The translations under genes and the position numbers were made by a program. The notes beneath the pieces are model-generated. The model did not search any database. It saw only the letters and a list, made by a program, of their open reading frames with translations, and was not told the DNA's origin. DNA of 64,000 bases from Tretioscincus oriximinensis (taxonomy: Eukaryota > Chordata > Lepidosauria > Squamata > Gymnophthalmidae): contig JAJVDF010000140.1 of NCBI GenBank assembly GCA_022410635.1, positions 2,171,449 to 2,235,448 of the forward strand, read 5' to 3'. This document shows positions 22,209 to 33,831 of the stretch, piece by piece. The first letter of the stretch is position 1. Each line of letters opens with the position of its first letter.

Positions 22209-23559
22209 TTAAGCTGCATTTGATCCACATATTTTGCCACATCTAGATGTGCACAAATGCGAATTACAGATACTCTCTACTATTAATAAGAAATGGATTG
22301 GTGAGTCCAACATTCCAAACTCAGCTGAGATTTTTCATTGGTCATTATGAACAAATGACAGGGCTCGGAACTTTGGAGTCAGGGGCACAGGCACCTTTGG
22401 TGCAGGACCCATAGGCTGCCTGGCTAGCTACCCAACGTGGTGGACAGCGCAGCCTCTGGTACACAGCCCAAATCTGCTGCCGCCAGAACTTCAGTGGCTC
22501 ACCCACTGCCAAGAGCACCACAGAGGCCTGCCCACTGCCAGGAGCACTGTGGAAGCTCACTCAGACAGACCCAGCCACCAAACAAAATGTACAAAGTGCT
22601 CATTAAAGGAGCTCCTTTGTGGTGGCACCAATCTTAAATACTGTACTAAGCTTCTAAACAATGTTAAAATGGAAGGAATGCATTTCCTCAGCATTTACCT
22701 ATGAGGGTTTTTCCCCTTTAGTTATATGCCATAATTTTTAATCATGCGTTTTAATATTCCTATACATTTTAACTTTATAAGCTACCCTGAGCTCTATAGC
22801 GTATTAAGATGGGGTAAAATAAATACTGAAAATGTAAGAGGAAATGAGACAAATACTTCCTTGCCTAGAATTTGCCAGAGAGCCCAGAGGCTAGTATAGC
22901 AAAATGAACTACTTAATAGAAATACAATAGAAGCTGCAATGACAACTCTACCAACTACAATCCTTTAGGGTCTGATCTTGATGGAGGAAAAGAAAAACTA
23001 AAATGTCCATTAGATTTGCAGATCTGTTCTGCAAATAAATCTAAAGTAAATAATCTAGTCTAGCTGGTATGGCATCTGGGAAATTTATGTAGACCTGTGT
23101 TTGGTTGGGTCCCTGAGCAATCATAATCTGAAGTCAATGGACCCAGCTGACACAATTATAGATTAGGGTCTTCATCTTTTTTAAAGAAACCTCCCCATCC
23201 CAATTTCCCCATTATCAGAAAGCAGAGATTCCATTAAAAAAAATCATGTAAACCCGCCTTCTTTTCCTTTATTGTACTCCAGGCAGAATACATCGTTCCC
23301 TGGGCTCCAATTCCATCCTCAAAATTGCACTGAGATATTAGGCTGAGAAATACTGGTTCAATTCACACATAGTATTAAGGCATGATTTAACTCGCTGGTG
23401 GACAACCGAAGGCAGCAGCCGGTCTTTGACATCTCCTAATGCTGTTCCCTTTTCTTCTTTAACCAAGTAATTTCTACCCCTTACTCCTTTCTTATCAACT
23501 TTTTATCATTTTCTAATTATTTAGCTTTTTAAGAAATCTTCTGTTTTAAAAGACTGGCA
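22209..23559. other. Intergenic, no gene seen
   Basis: A moderately GC-rich patch at 22370-22620 repeats GCCCACTGCCAGGAGCAC-type phrases two or three times. Otherwise unremarkable, with a LINE-like tail phrase near 22775-22830. Confidence 0.4.
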
Positions 23560-23968
23560 AGGGACTGCGTACACACGACATTTTTCTACCTCATTCGTAG
23601 CGCAATCAGGAAGACTCGGGCACATGTGCTAAGTGCTTTTCAGTAGTCAACCCACAATAAATACTGTTTTTCCCGGAATAAACTATTGCTCAGATATTCA
23701 GGCATCGTTGCATAGAACACGACTGCATGGGTATGAACAAGTTAGATGCGAGGTGATAAAACAATCGAGAACATAGCAGTTGTTTCTATTGGTTGTTGCG
23801 AGTAAAAAAANATATATTCTCAGACTGTACTGCAAAGAGATCAATAAGCAATGCTACGGAACTGGGACATTGGTCACGGAACATGCATGTTTCGTGTGCA
23901 CAGACATGTGGTTGCTATATTCTGGATTACAGCATTGTAGCGGTTTTTAAGTCGTCAACTGCACCTAA
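23560..23968 (+). mobile_element. hAT-like non-autonomous element, family A, copy 4 (most complete)
   Basis: Ends GGGACTGCGTACACACGAC and, as reverse complement, TAGGTGCAGTTGACGAC. The interior includes GTAGTCAACCCACAATAAAT, TTCCCGGAATAAACTATTGC, GTTCTATTGGTTGTTGCGAG-like sequence and GGTTGCTATATTCTGG. It is about 409 bases with no coding capacity. It serves as the reference for copies at 4362, 5138 and 19565. Assignment to hAT rests on the resemblance of the ends to the other families, not on a readable 8-bp duplication. Confidence 0.75.
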
Positions 23969-23994
23969 CCATAGAGGGGAGGCAGAGCCTTAAA

Positions 23995-24151
23995 TAAAAA
24001 TGTCTAAGAGTCTGAAGNCAACAATGGTAGTGCCACCAGGTGGTGAAGATTTTGCCTTCTTCTGCTTCTGACTGCCCAGGTGCAATTGGTGGGCCACAGT
24101 ATCAGACAGAATGTGCTGGCCCCATTCAGTANAACTCCTCTTATGTTTTAA
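23995..24151 (+). mobile_element. CR1 LINE 3' end
   Basis: GACTGCCCAGGTGCAATTGG, GGGCCACAGTATCAGACAG and CCTCTTATGTTTTAAG give the CR1 3' order; 5'-truncated and moderately diverged. Confidence 0.75.
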
Positions 24152-24768
24152 GTTCAACAACTATAATTCTTTAATCTAAAATGTCTGTTAGATTTGCGAA
24201 TCTGTTCTGTTCAATATACAGCATTGTATATGTTTCCTGAAAATGCCCACAAATATAAACTATAGCTCTAGTCACACCTGTACTTTTAGACACTGATCAC
24301 ACACCCCTTAGGTAATCCTAATTCAGACAGGTTTGAAGGTTTGTACGCCTATGTTTGAATAAATGTATTTTGGAACCCGCAAATCACACTCCTTTTGCTG
24401 CCACCAGTATCTCAGGCTTTTAAAATTGTGGTAAGTATCCTAGAGTTGGGGCATGAGCAGGGAAGGAGTGGGGACAAGTTTGGCTGGATGTGGGANGCAG
24501 CAGCACTGGAGGAACTAGTGGTGAAAAAGGAACCCTCTCATGCCCCCTGGGGCTCCTGAATAACGCCCTATACCTGACTGCCCCCTGAGAGCTTCCCATG
24601 CCACTCCTCACACCCCCAAATTGGGAGAGCTACAGAAGGTCAGAAGGCATCTCAGGACCAGTCAAAGAGGATGGCAAAGGTGCTGGAGGCAGCAAAAGGG
24701 GTCAGACAATCCTAAGTGAATTCATGTTGAGGCCTAAATACCCTTAAAACGATCTGACTTAAGATGAC

Positions 24769-25590
24769 TTAGGCTATATTCGCATTGGACCTTTAAAACA
24801 GAATGGAAAATAGAATAGAGAGTTCCAAATGGAAACTGAAGTGGGAGCCCCCCCTTGCCTTAACTGCAGCCACTGGCTGGTTTTTTTCTCTGCTGCTGTT
24901 GCCTTGCCCTCTTCTATAGCCACGTACCTGCCTGCTTTCAGCTTCTGTGAGGTTTTCCCTCCTTTGCCCACCCCGTCTGCCACCTTCGCTCCATTTTTTT
25001 CTGTCTCCAGCTGACGCATCAGTACAGTGTGTGTGTGTGCCTTGGACATGGGCTGCGATGGGGGCGAGGTCCCAGGTGATGGCGGGGGTCCTCTTGCCTC
25101 AGATCCTGCCCGTTTGTCCCTGGGGTCTCCAGGGGGGGGGGCAGGGGATCCGCAGGAGGGAAAACCCCACAGAAGCCAAAAGCAGGCAGGGTGGCAGCCA
25201 CAGAAAAGGGCAAGTCAACGACGGCAGAGAAAAGAAAGTGGGAAAACTCTGCAGAAGCTGGAGACCTGAGGGACAAACAGGAAGGATCTGGAGCAAGGGG
25301 ACCCCCGCCACCACCTGGGACCTCGCCATCACCAAGCATGAGGCTGAGACCGCACGCATACATGAGGGTAGCTATGGGGATCTGCGTTGTCAGAGTAGAA
25401 GGAGCGCGAAAGACAAAATGGAGCAGCAACGACAGAAATTCACCAGGTACTGCACAGCAGAAACCCGTGGTGTGCGTCTTGATTGACGCGGGAGCACTTT
25501 GGAGAGAGTTTTTAAGGTGACACAATCAGAACAGTGGACTTTGGCTGCACAGTTGTGCGCACGTTAAGGGGCAAAGCGTACGCAGCCTTA
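24769..25590. mobile_element. hAT-like foldback element with GC-rich core
   Basis: The left end TTAGGCTATATTCGCATTGG and the reverse complement of the right end, TAAGGCTGCGTACGCTTTGC, form imperfect terminal repeats like family A. The core is a foldback: GGCGAGGTCCCAGGTGATGG at about 25060-25080 pairs with its complement near 25309-25328, and GTTTGTCCCTGGGGTCTCC pairs with GGAGACCTGAGGGACAAAC. A further arm at about 24890-24980 pairs with 25140-25230 (AGCAGGCAGG, CACAGAAGC, GAGGGAAAACC). Open frames on both strands are mirror images of one repeat, not genes. Confidence 0.78.
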
Positions 25591-26632
25591 GAGTGCAGTC
25601 ACAGCCCTGCTATCAGACCATTTCAAAATTTTCTTCAGATCAGTCTAGAAATCCAAAACTCATAGTAGAAGATGTCCTTCCATTTTATCCTTGGACCACT
25701 TTTGCTCCTATTACCACCTTGGACTCCTGAAACACCACTTTTGCTACATTCTTGATCCAAATTGAACACTGCTTTATAATAATGACAGTATCATGTAAGC
25801 ATTTTTCCTTCTCCTGAACACCAATCAGTGTGCATATATGGTACAGTATACTCAAACCGATTAAATTATATTTTCCCTCCTTTATGGCAACACAAAAGTG
25901 AGATTGTATCAATAGATTTCGCCATTACTTTAGCCCAAAAGTATTAAAAATTGTTTTAAAGAATTAAAGAGACAAATGTGATGTTTGCTACTGATCTTCT
26001 TCTGCAGTAAACNTAATGCTTCCACATGCAATAACAAAACAATTGCAATCAGCAGAAGGGTTCCCACCTTCTGAACACTCTCTTTCCTCTACCCATATTG
26101 ACTCTGCAAACACAGGCTCAGGCCCCCTCCATATGATGTCTTCCTACCTGGTTCTTACCGGGATGTTTCAACATCATGATTCTTCTGCCAAATGCATAAA
26201 TTGAATTTTTGCCATGTTTCGCATTCCATGAGTAAGAGGTGCAGACCCCAAGAACTGGTGTTTAAGAAAACACCACCCAGATGTAAACAGGTAACAGAAA
26301 ACACAAGGAATTAGAACAGAGACAGAAACAGAAGTCAACACATGCAAGTTTGGGTTGGTTGTCAGCTACAACCAGTTTATAGAAGTACGGTTTGTTTCAT
26401 TACATGAGCTCTTTCAGTTGCCCTTATTAACCTTTACTGTGCTTGCTTCTCATGTCTGCTAGTAACAAAATCCTGACTATCAACCTGTTCCTNTCCCTCC
26501 TCAGCTATGGTTTCAGAAGAAGGTCGTGCTTGCAGTTGAGAGATCTTTGGAAGGCTGTCTATGGCTAGAGGCTCAAACCTAGCATGGGTCCTTCTCACCT
26601 GAATCCTTGCTGAATGTGGAGATGGACATGAC
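25591..26632. other. Intergenic, no gene seen
   Basis: No recognised feature. Confidence 0.45.
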
Positions 26633-27096
26633 TAGGGTTGCCATACGTCTCGGGAAGGCGGGACAATCCCGGTTTGGGGGACTAAAATATAGTCCCCTCT
26701 GGATTTTAAGATAAAATCCCAGATTTTTACATTCCCCAATGCTGCATCAGGGAATATAAAAATGCAGGATTTTAAAGGCAAAGGAGCCGTCAGAGCTGAC
26801 GGCTGCAGCCCGAGCAACGGTTTCCAGGGTCCTGAAAGGAACCTCGGAATGTACCGTAGCTGATCNTCTGCTGGAGGTGAGGTTTCGCGTCTGCTGTCAG
26901 GCAAAGTGCGCCAACTCGCCTCCAGCAGAGGAAAAACGCCTGGGTTTGTGACAGGAGAACAGAGCTTTTGGGCAGCTCTGTTCTCACTGTCTCACCACAA
27001 GCGTCCGTGTGTGCGCACGTGTGTGCGCGCGCGCACGCACACACCCCTGCCCCACCCCCTGTCCCGGTTTTGGGCTGCCAAAATATGGCAACCCTA
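26633..27096. mobile_element. hAT-type MITE, family C, copy 2
   Basis: Termini TAGGGTTGCCATACGTCTCG and TATGGCAACCCTA, with a perfect 8-bp target duplication GACATGAC (26625-26632 and 27097-27104). The interior contains a hairpin around TTTTTACATTCCCCAATGC / GCATCAGGGAATATAAAAAT and a (GT)(GC)n tract near 27005-27050. The copy at 33832 has the same interior, inverted. Confidence 0.95.
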
Positions 27097-27846
27097 GACA
27101 TGACACTAATGAACTTAATGAAATATGTATTCTGGGAATTACTCTTTCAATAGATTGCTATGAAAAGGACAAATTCAACTAGAGAAAAGGTTTGGGAATT
27201 CTCACCAACAGTCAAGGCTCTGCTATGGGTCAATTCAAATCGCACACCACCAAAATTATAGTTGCTCTGTTCTTGGCTATTTCAGAGACAAGCATCTCCT
27301 TTTCGTCACTGAACAAAATGCAACCACCTTATTGAATTCTGTTGAGCCATGATACGTTTGGGGAATTGAACCAGTGATTCTGCCCGGGACACATCCTGTC
27401 CTTCTTCCTATTATTGGCAAAAATGCAAAAACAACTTGACATGGTTTCTTTTGGGATATTTATCAACTTCTCAGACAGGTCTATAGCAACTGANATCCTC
27501 AGGTGGCCTCTCATCAAGTCCTGTTACCAGACCTGACCCTTCTNAACTTCTGTGATCAAGACAGAAAGAACAAAAAGAGCTGTTGGAATGTTGAGGCAGA
27601 GTTCATCAGCAACTTTACGTTTCAAATCCTTTTTAGCCTCTAAAACTTTGTTGCTGTTGTTGGGTTACAGTGAAAAATAAGTTAATACCCAATATCTTAT
27701 GAGCNAAAGAAGGAGTTGGAGGTTTAAACGATGTTGCTCTAATCAACTTCCTCTCTCCATAGAAGCCATCTTTAGATGATGGAACACCACTATGTCAGTA
27801 CTATTTAGGGATGAGACAAGATTATTGACAGGATGACGGTAAGATA
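27097..27846. other. Intergenic, no gene seen
   Basis: No recognised feature apart from the target duplication at the left edge. Confidence 0.45.
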
Positions 27847-27854
27847 ATCTACAG

Positions 27855-28203
27855 CAGCGGTTCTCAACCTGTGGGTCGCGACCCCGGTAGGGGTCAAACG
27901 ACCAAAACACAGGGGTCACCTAAAGCAATGTTTCTGATTACTTTAGCCGCTGAGCTGGGGAGGACGCTCCTGGCTGTCTCCGCTGGCCACAGCGATCTGT
28001 CACACATGATCACGGCCCGCATGCCCACACTCAACATGGCGGCCACAGCCTCGGTGCCAGCGCTGATGGTTTCGGTGGCTCTGGGCGGTGGGCTGATCCT
28101 TGTGCTCCGCAGGCTGATGAGCAGGAGCCACCTAAATTGGGGTCACCGCAACATGAGGAACTATATTGCAGGGTCACTGCATTAGAAAGGTTGAGAACCA
28201 CTG
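27855..28203. mobile_element. SPIN-like hAT non-autonomous element with a replaced core
   Basis: Starts CAGCGGTTCTCAACCTGTGG and GTCGCGACCCC, and ends AGGTTGAGAACCACTG, preceded by GGGGTCACCGCAACATGAGG. These ends agree with my memory of SPIN (Space Invader) hAT elements, a family known for horizontal transfer among tetrapods. The insertion is flanked by a perfect 8-bp duplication ATCTACAG (27847-27854, 28204-28211), close to the NTCTAGAN preference of such elements. The interior, 27946-28131, is CpG-rich and does not look like SPIN. It holds an open frame from an ATG at 28036 (MAATASVPALMVSVALGGG). Confidence 0.92.
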
Positions 28204-28215
28204 ATCTACAGCAAC

Positions 28216-28345
28216 TGAAGGAGGAGGAGAAAGGAGAAGAATTGGTTTGTATATCCTGCTTTTCTCAACCCAAACTGACTCAAAGCAGTTTACATAACCT
28301 TCTCTCCATAACAGACATACATTCTAACCAGCAGCAAATAATGGT
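28216..28345 (-). mobile_element. SINE 3' tail fragment, antisense
   Basis: GGAGAAGAATTGGTTTGTAT, CCTGCTTTTCTCAACCC and GACTCAAAGCAGTTTACATA are the antisense tail of a SINE related to the 46672 copy. Head absent. Confidence 0.6.
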
Positions 28346-28639
28346 CTTCTTCAGTAGTTTTGTATATAGTAACAAAATGAACCACCGTAGAATCTGGTTC
28401 GTTTCATACTGTCCATTTGCAGCTGTATACATACAAACAACCTGGTGACCCACTGAACTTCTAAAATATGTTCTGGATTAAAGTTTCATTTTATGTAACA
28501 TACTAGCTTCTGTTCTACAATACTGGAAACTTTTAGTGATTGCTTNGAGATCTTTTGTCGGCTTGTGAGATTCCTACTCATACAGAATGCTTAAAGTTGT
28601 TTTGCATGTGCTTCATTTGCTGCTGGTAGTATACTATGT

Positions 28640-29000
28640 CCAATTTAAGACATTGGTACTTACCTATGAATCCCTAAATTATTGTGGACTTATTGTGATA
28701 CAAACCACATTTTAATTCCATATTCTCTTGAGTTTAGTGCAAATGGTTCCATCTGTTGAGACAGGTGTCTGCCAGCAGGTATATCCATAGCTACTCTTCT
28801 ACTTTGAAACAAATTTCTAACTGTACCAAACTCAGTTTTCTTACCAAGAATCTTCAGAAGATTGCTGAAGATCTTCCTGTTTATCTCAACGTTTTGCAAA
28901 TTTACATTGCTCTATTGGATGTGATTTTAATATGCTACAGTACAGATAGAGCATAAATTTGTACTGAAGTCAATGAAATAATAAATGTTTTATTTTTACT
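28640..29000 (+). mobile_element. L2-clade LINE C-terminus and 3' region, degenerate
   Basis: TTAAGACATTGGTACTTACC followed by TATGAATCCCTAAATTATTG translates as the FKTLVLTYESLN motif that ends L2-type reverse transcriptase frames. The GAGACAGGTGTCTGCCAGC region that follows fits the usual downstream part. Many stops. Confidence 0.55.
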
Positions 29001-30189
29001 ATGTCCAGATTATATATTACAATTTCACAATCTTAACACATTCTCAGAAAGAAATCCCTGTAGAAATCAGACCAATATCACATATTGTTTAATTGCAGGG
29101 ATTACAAACAGATGGGATTTAAATAACTCCACCATCTGCAAAGCACATAATTTTTACCTCTACTAATTGCCATTGCTAATTTTAGCAATTATTTAAATTT
29201 TTAATAATGTATTTGAATTATTTTATTCTTTTTTGTCTATAAGCTGTCTTGAGCACCACAGGATATAAAAGCGAGATATAAAATTAAAACGTAATCCGGG
29301 GTGAGTGCTGGTATACAAATGGTTAGAAATGGAAAACACAGCTCAATTTATTTATTTTTCTTTCTTTTTTTTTCAAAGAAAGCCAAGGTAATTATTTTGG
29401 CATGAGCTTTTGTCAAAGACTACAAACGCACTTCTGGAGGAAAACACAGACAAAAATAGATAATAGGTTTTTCCATCTGTAGACTCATAAGCAAGTATAA
29501 GGGCTGTGGTCTAAACTTGAGAACAAAGACTTTCAAAGGATGATCAGCTCCTTCTGCTTCGTTGGCTGTTTTCATTGGTAACAGGATAAGCTGTTGTCTG
29601 TCATAGAGAGAGGGAGCAAACAACTGGAGGGAAAGAAAGAGTAAAATAAACCCACAATAAACAGAGAATTACCTCAGCAAAATTCACCAATAATAACGTA
29701 AAGCCCAGGGGAGCTGATTGTGAAAGATCTCTTTAGCCAATAACAGTGAGTATATTGTTAGACTGATCGCTGGAAATACTCTGCAAACCTTCAGAGGTTT
29801 GAAGTTTGCTGTCTACATTTATTGTTCGCCTGGAGGAGGCGATGGATTCGTGAAAGAATTTTTCATTTCACCAACATTGAGGAAAAAACAAAGTCCTTCA
29901 AAAGTTAAGAATTCACATGTGTAGGTGGAGTTTTATAAGAATTCTATTGCTGTAGGGGAAAGTAGATGTTCTTTCCCTTTCTCTTCTACAAAATTAAAAC
30001 ATGCCTGAATGAAAGATTGACTGGGGGTGGTTTTATGACAGGAAAAAAGTAATGTAAACAATCCCCAATTAGTTTGTGGTTTCACCAAAACACAATATGA
30101 TTATGGACATTAAGCTTGAGCAATGGATTAGGCAGCATAATGAAGTGAAGTTAACAGCCCATGAAGAATCTTGCCTCAGCAGGTGGCAG
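29001..30189. other. AT-rich intergenic DNA, no gene seen
   Basis: A LINE-tail-like phrase (AAGCTGTCTTGAGCACC, GGATATAAAAGCGAGATATA) lies near 29243-29280. Nothing else recognised. Confidence 0.4.
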
Positions 30190-30265
30190 CAATGGCCAAT
30201 TTGAAAAGCTAAACAGGATCAGTTCTGGTTAGCATTTGGGTGGACAATCACAATGGCTATAAACT
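30190..30265 (+). mobile_element. 5S rRNA-derived SINE or pseudogene fragment
   Basis: AAAAGCTAAACAGGATCAGT, then TCTGGTTAGCATTTGGGTGG follows the internal control region of 5S rRNA (GAAGCTAAGCAGGGTCGGG, CTGGTTAGTACTTGGATGG) with about 20% change. The 5' half is eroded. A 5S-headed SINE is more likely than a gene, given the isolation and decay. Confidence 0.6.
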
Positions 30266-31989
30266 AAACTGATAACACAAAATAATAAGAGAGACAAAGT
30301 TATGGTAATAGATTAAACTATCCCAAAGTAGAATGACACTGAGGAGAAAAGTGTGAAGATCATGAAATACCTAGAGCTAAACACTGGAATAAAGCAACAG
30401 CATGTCTTCTCCAAAACAGCAGTACTTTTTAGAAACAACTACCTTTCTTCAAAAATGTTTTGCTGAATCATGGGCTATTCACACTTACTTTTATGGAATG
30501 GGCTCTGAAGACCCTTCCAGGCTGTTGAACAATAGGATTGTATTAGACCATTCACATGCAGAGTATTGAAACATTCACATTCCTGACCAATGACCCTAGC
30601 AATGCAAATGGTTGTTGTGTTCCTGGTGTGGTGTCCTGATCACCAGAATGTTCCACCACCCCTTGGGGTGATATGACAAGATGACATCAGGATGAGATAT
30701 GCAATGATCACTGCTAATGAAACCAGAAGTGGTGAGTTTGTACTACTCTCAGATCCTTCCCATGTCCCATCTACCCACAGCAAGTTCAGATTGAGAACTG
30801 CTGCAGCAGATCAGTGTGTGGGAAACCTTTGACTGTTGTGAATATCCCATGGCAAGTGCAAAAAGGTCCTTTGGACTTTAGTTAAGATATGGAAGTATGA
30901 AGAACCAATACCCCAGTTGTTACCTTTCACTTTAAAACAATTTCTAAGCAATAAACCTCAGTACCAGTTGGACATCAAAAAAAGGGAAAGAACATCAAAC
31001 CTCTCATTTTGCTCTTTAATTAAGGGCTTACAAGGACATCATTTCCCCCTTTCCTTAGCCCCTTTTGTGCCCCAAACTCTAAACCTCTCGAGGTGATAAC
31101 CACCTGAAATTCTGGCAGCTCTGACTCCATTTCTTGAGACGCCTGCCTGTCATATACACCAGAGGAAGCAGAAGATTGCTAAATTTGCCCTGGGGCTCCC
31201 CCTGGTGAGGAAGGTGAAGTTCCTGCTGATAGCAGTCATTAAGACCCATTCAGCCTAAACAAACAATAGTAAATCTGACTCACCATGGCTCTTCCTAGGA
31301 ACATTTTTAGTTCCCCTTCACTAAGATAAGGAAACCTGGATTCAGATATTTAGAATTCTAGACATTTAATTTTTGGAAATAATGTCTCGGCCTGTGCCTG
31401 AATAATGTTTGTTGGTGATGTTTCTTTACTCTGGAAAAGCCTTTCTCTGCAAATGCTCCTTGGTGTTCTTATCACCTTTTGATTTATTCCTGCACTGAAG
31501 AAACTGGTTTGCCTCTTTGGCACAAAAGTATTTCAAAAGGTACATTTGCTTGTCCATGTGTTTTTGTGTTAGAAAGGGTATCTTTCTGTTATAACCTATA
31601 AAACTGTAATTCTGCTATCTGTTGCAATTTGAAATGTATCAGGGACTTTCTGCATATTCTATGGAAGCAGTTCCAGCTAATCCTCCAGTATTGAAAGAAG
31701 CAACTTGCATGGACTCCCAAGATCTGATTGGGCTTCTCCTTCCAAGCCCCACTTTTGCTGCACTCCCATTGGAGTGCTGCAAACTGCCTTCCCCACATCC
31801 CTCAATGGCTCATCTGAGCACCCCACTCTTTATTTGCCAAAGACTTTTTTTAATCACTGCTTGGAAACTTTTATTTGCTTTTACTGTTTACTGTTTTTAT
31901 TTGTAAATAGCCAGTGTATACTCCAATTCTTAAAGTTGCTCTGTTGATATCAGCTGTTGCCTTTTCCTGCTGTTTTTTGTCTCCCCAGA
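30266..31989. other. Intergenic, no gene seen
   Basis: No recognised exon or repeat. Confidence 0.4.
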
Positions 31990-32177
31990 TAGGTTGACCA
32001 GATGATCCCTTTTGGGTGAGGATTGAAAACCCATTTTGGGGGTGCCTCCTGTTTTTTTCTGAGGAAAAAAAATTGGAAAAAACTTTTTTTGAAAAAAAAA
32101 TTCTCAGAAAAATCTGGGAAGCACCCCCAAAACAGGTTTTCAACACCTGCCCCAAAAGGGGTCATCTGGTCAGCCTA
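31990..32177. mobile_element. hAT-type palindromic MITE, family D, copy 3
   Basis: Almost the whole 188 bases is one hairpin: TAGGTTGACCAGATGATCCC pairs with GGGGTCATCTGGTCAGCCTA, and the inner GGGTGCCTCCTG pairs with GAAGCACCC. Flanks TCCCCAGA and CCCCCAGG agree at 6 of 8 positions, a decayed target duplication. Confidence 0.9.
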
Positions 32178-32981
32178 CCCCCAGGATGATGTCATTGTTC
32201 CACTCACTAATGCTCCTCTGTTCATCTTCTGTCACATCTTAATTTCCCAAACTTNTCTTGATTGCATTTCTGCTCCCTTTTGTAATCAGTGCCTGCCATG
32301 TGTACCTAGCTCTGTGCCTGCCACATTGGATACCTAAACCCCTCCTCATGGACAGGGCTTTGGAAAGGAGGGTATATGAATCTTTCCATCTCTAACTACT
32401 TCACCTTTTTCCTTTTGGAAGTGGTCCAATAAACTATATTGTAATATAGATTTATTGTTTTGAGTCGCCTTGAGCCCTGTGCAGCTCTCTTTTGGCCCAC
32501 TGCACTGCTTGAACTTACCCTCATTTTCTGGGATTAATTTTGGTCATAATGATTGTGATCTTTCACAATCAGTTATTAACTTCCACTTGACAACCCTGGC
32601 AAAGAAACCAACCAAAAAATCTGACCCATCTTCAAAAGATTCGTTACAAAATTTGAAAAAAAAGGACATATCAACATATAACTTCAGAAGACGACTGTAC
32701 AGAACTGTAGTACCCATGACTACATTTATAGACTTTTATCATAGATGGTCTAATACCATAAAAGCAACTGACTCCCCATACAAAATTCCTCAGCTCTGCA
32801 CCACTGAAATTTAAAATTAGACTGAGCAGATTTAGATGTAACTTGTTGGCAAGTTCAAGGAAATAAGCTAACACAGAAATTGTCATAAATAAGGGTGTCC
32901 ACTTCAAGAATGACAAAACTAAGAAGATACTGATGACAATGTCCAGAGATGGGAGAAGGTAAGGAGAACGGGGTTATAGAT

Positions 32982-33148
32982 TTGGCTGACCAGATGACCT
33001 CTTTTGGGGGGGTGAAAACCCGGTTTTGTGGTGCCTCCTGGTTTTTCCTGAGTAAAATAAAATTAAAAAAAATTCCTCAGGAAAAACCATGAGACACTCC
33101 AAAACTGGATTTCTCCCCTCCCCCAAACGGGGTCATCTGATCAGCCTA
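32982..33148. mobile_element. hAT-type palindromic MITE, family D, copy 2
   Basis: TTGGCTGACCAGATGACCTC at the left and GGGGTCATCTGATCAGCCTA at the right, with a perfect 8-bp duplication TTATAGAT (32974-32981, 33149-33156). The centre is TTCCTGAGTAAAATAAAATT against AATTCCTCAGGAA, so the element is a near-complete palindrome. Confidence 0.95.
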
Positions 33149-33396
33149 TTATAGATCAACAGAAAGATGTTTTTGATAGCACTACCCAAAAGAGATTCCC
33201 ATAGGAGGAATTTTCACCTAGGCAACACAAAAGGAACTATTACATGAAAAAGTTGGAGGGAAAGACAAGAAACACAGAAAGTATTGGGGGGAAACTAAGA
33301 GTGTGTGTTAGACAACAGACAAATCTGAACATAGTTAAGAAAATGAAATATGTGAGAGACAGTTTAACATGGAGTTGAGACGCATTGGGCTATAAG

Positions 33397-33657
33397 CAGT
33401 GCTTTTTTTCCAGAAAAAAAGGTGACGGTACCAACGCCGGCGAGGGGGGGGCGGCGTTAGTACCGTGGGGGGGCGGGGGGCGGTACTAACCTACCCCCGG
33501 TTAGTACCGGGGGGCGGGGGGGCGGCGTTAGCGGGGGTCGGTGTTAGCACCGCCGCTAACACCCCCCGATGCTAACGCCGCCGCCCCGCCCCCCGCCCGC
33601 CTAAATAAAAGGTGCCGGTACTGCGTTCCGGCGCGTTCTGGCACAAAAAAAGCCCTG
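33397..33657. mobile_element. hAT-type MITE with very GC-rich core
   Basis: Starts CAGTGCTTTTTTTCCAG, ends GCACAAAAAAAGCCCTG, and is flanked by a perfect 8-bp duplication GCTATAAG (33389-33396, 33658-33665). The core alternates GGCGGCGTTAGTACCG-type units on one side with their complements on the other (GCTAACGCCGCCGCC), so it is also a foldback. Its GC content is far above the AT-rich surroundings. Confidence 0.95.
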
Positions 33658-33831
33658 GCTATAAGGCCTTTGAAAATCACATAGGTTACATTTTTTATTT
33701 AAATACCATTTTAGTTTTTTTAAATGTTTAGCTCACCATATAAAACGAGGTAAGAAATCATAAAAAAATTAAAACAATACTTATTTTTACTTATTCTCAA
33801 GTTTTTTAACTGTCTAGTTACTCCACCTCGC

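Noticed and set aside
24947..25525. Overlapping frames of 179 and 168 codons on opposite strands
   Set aside because: Both are readings of one GC-rich inverted repeat inside a transposon; no domain or codon bias.
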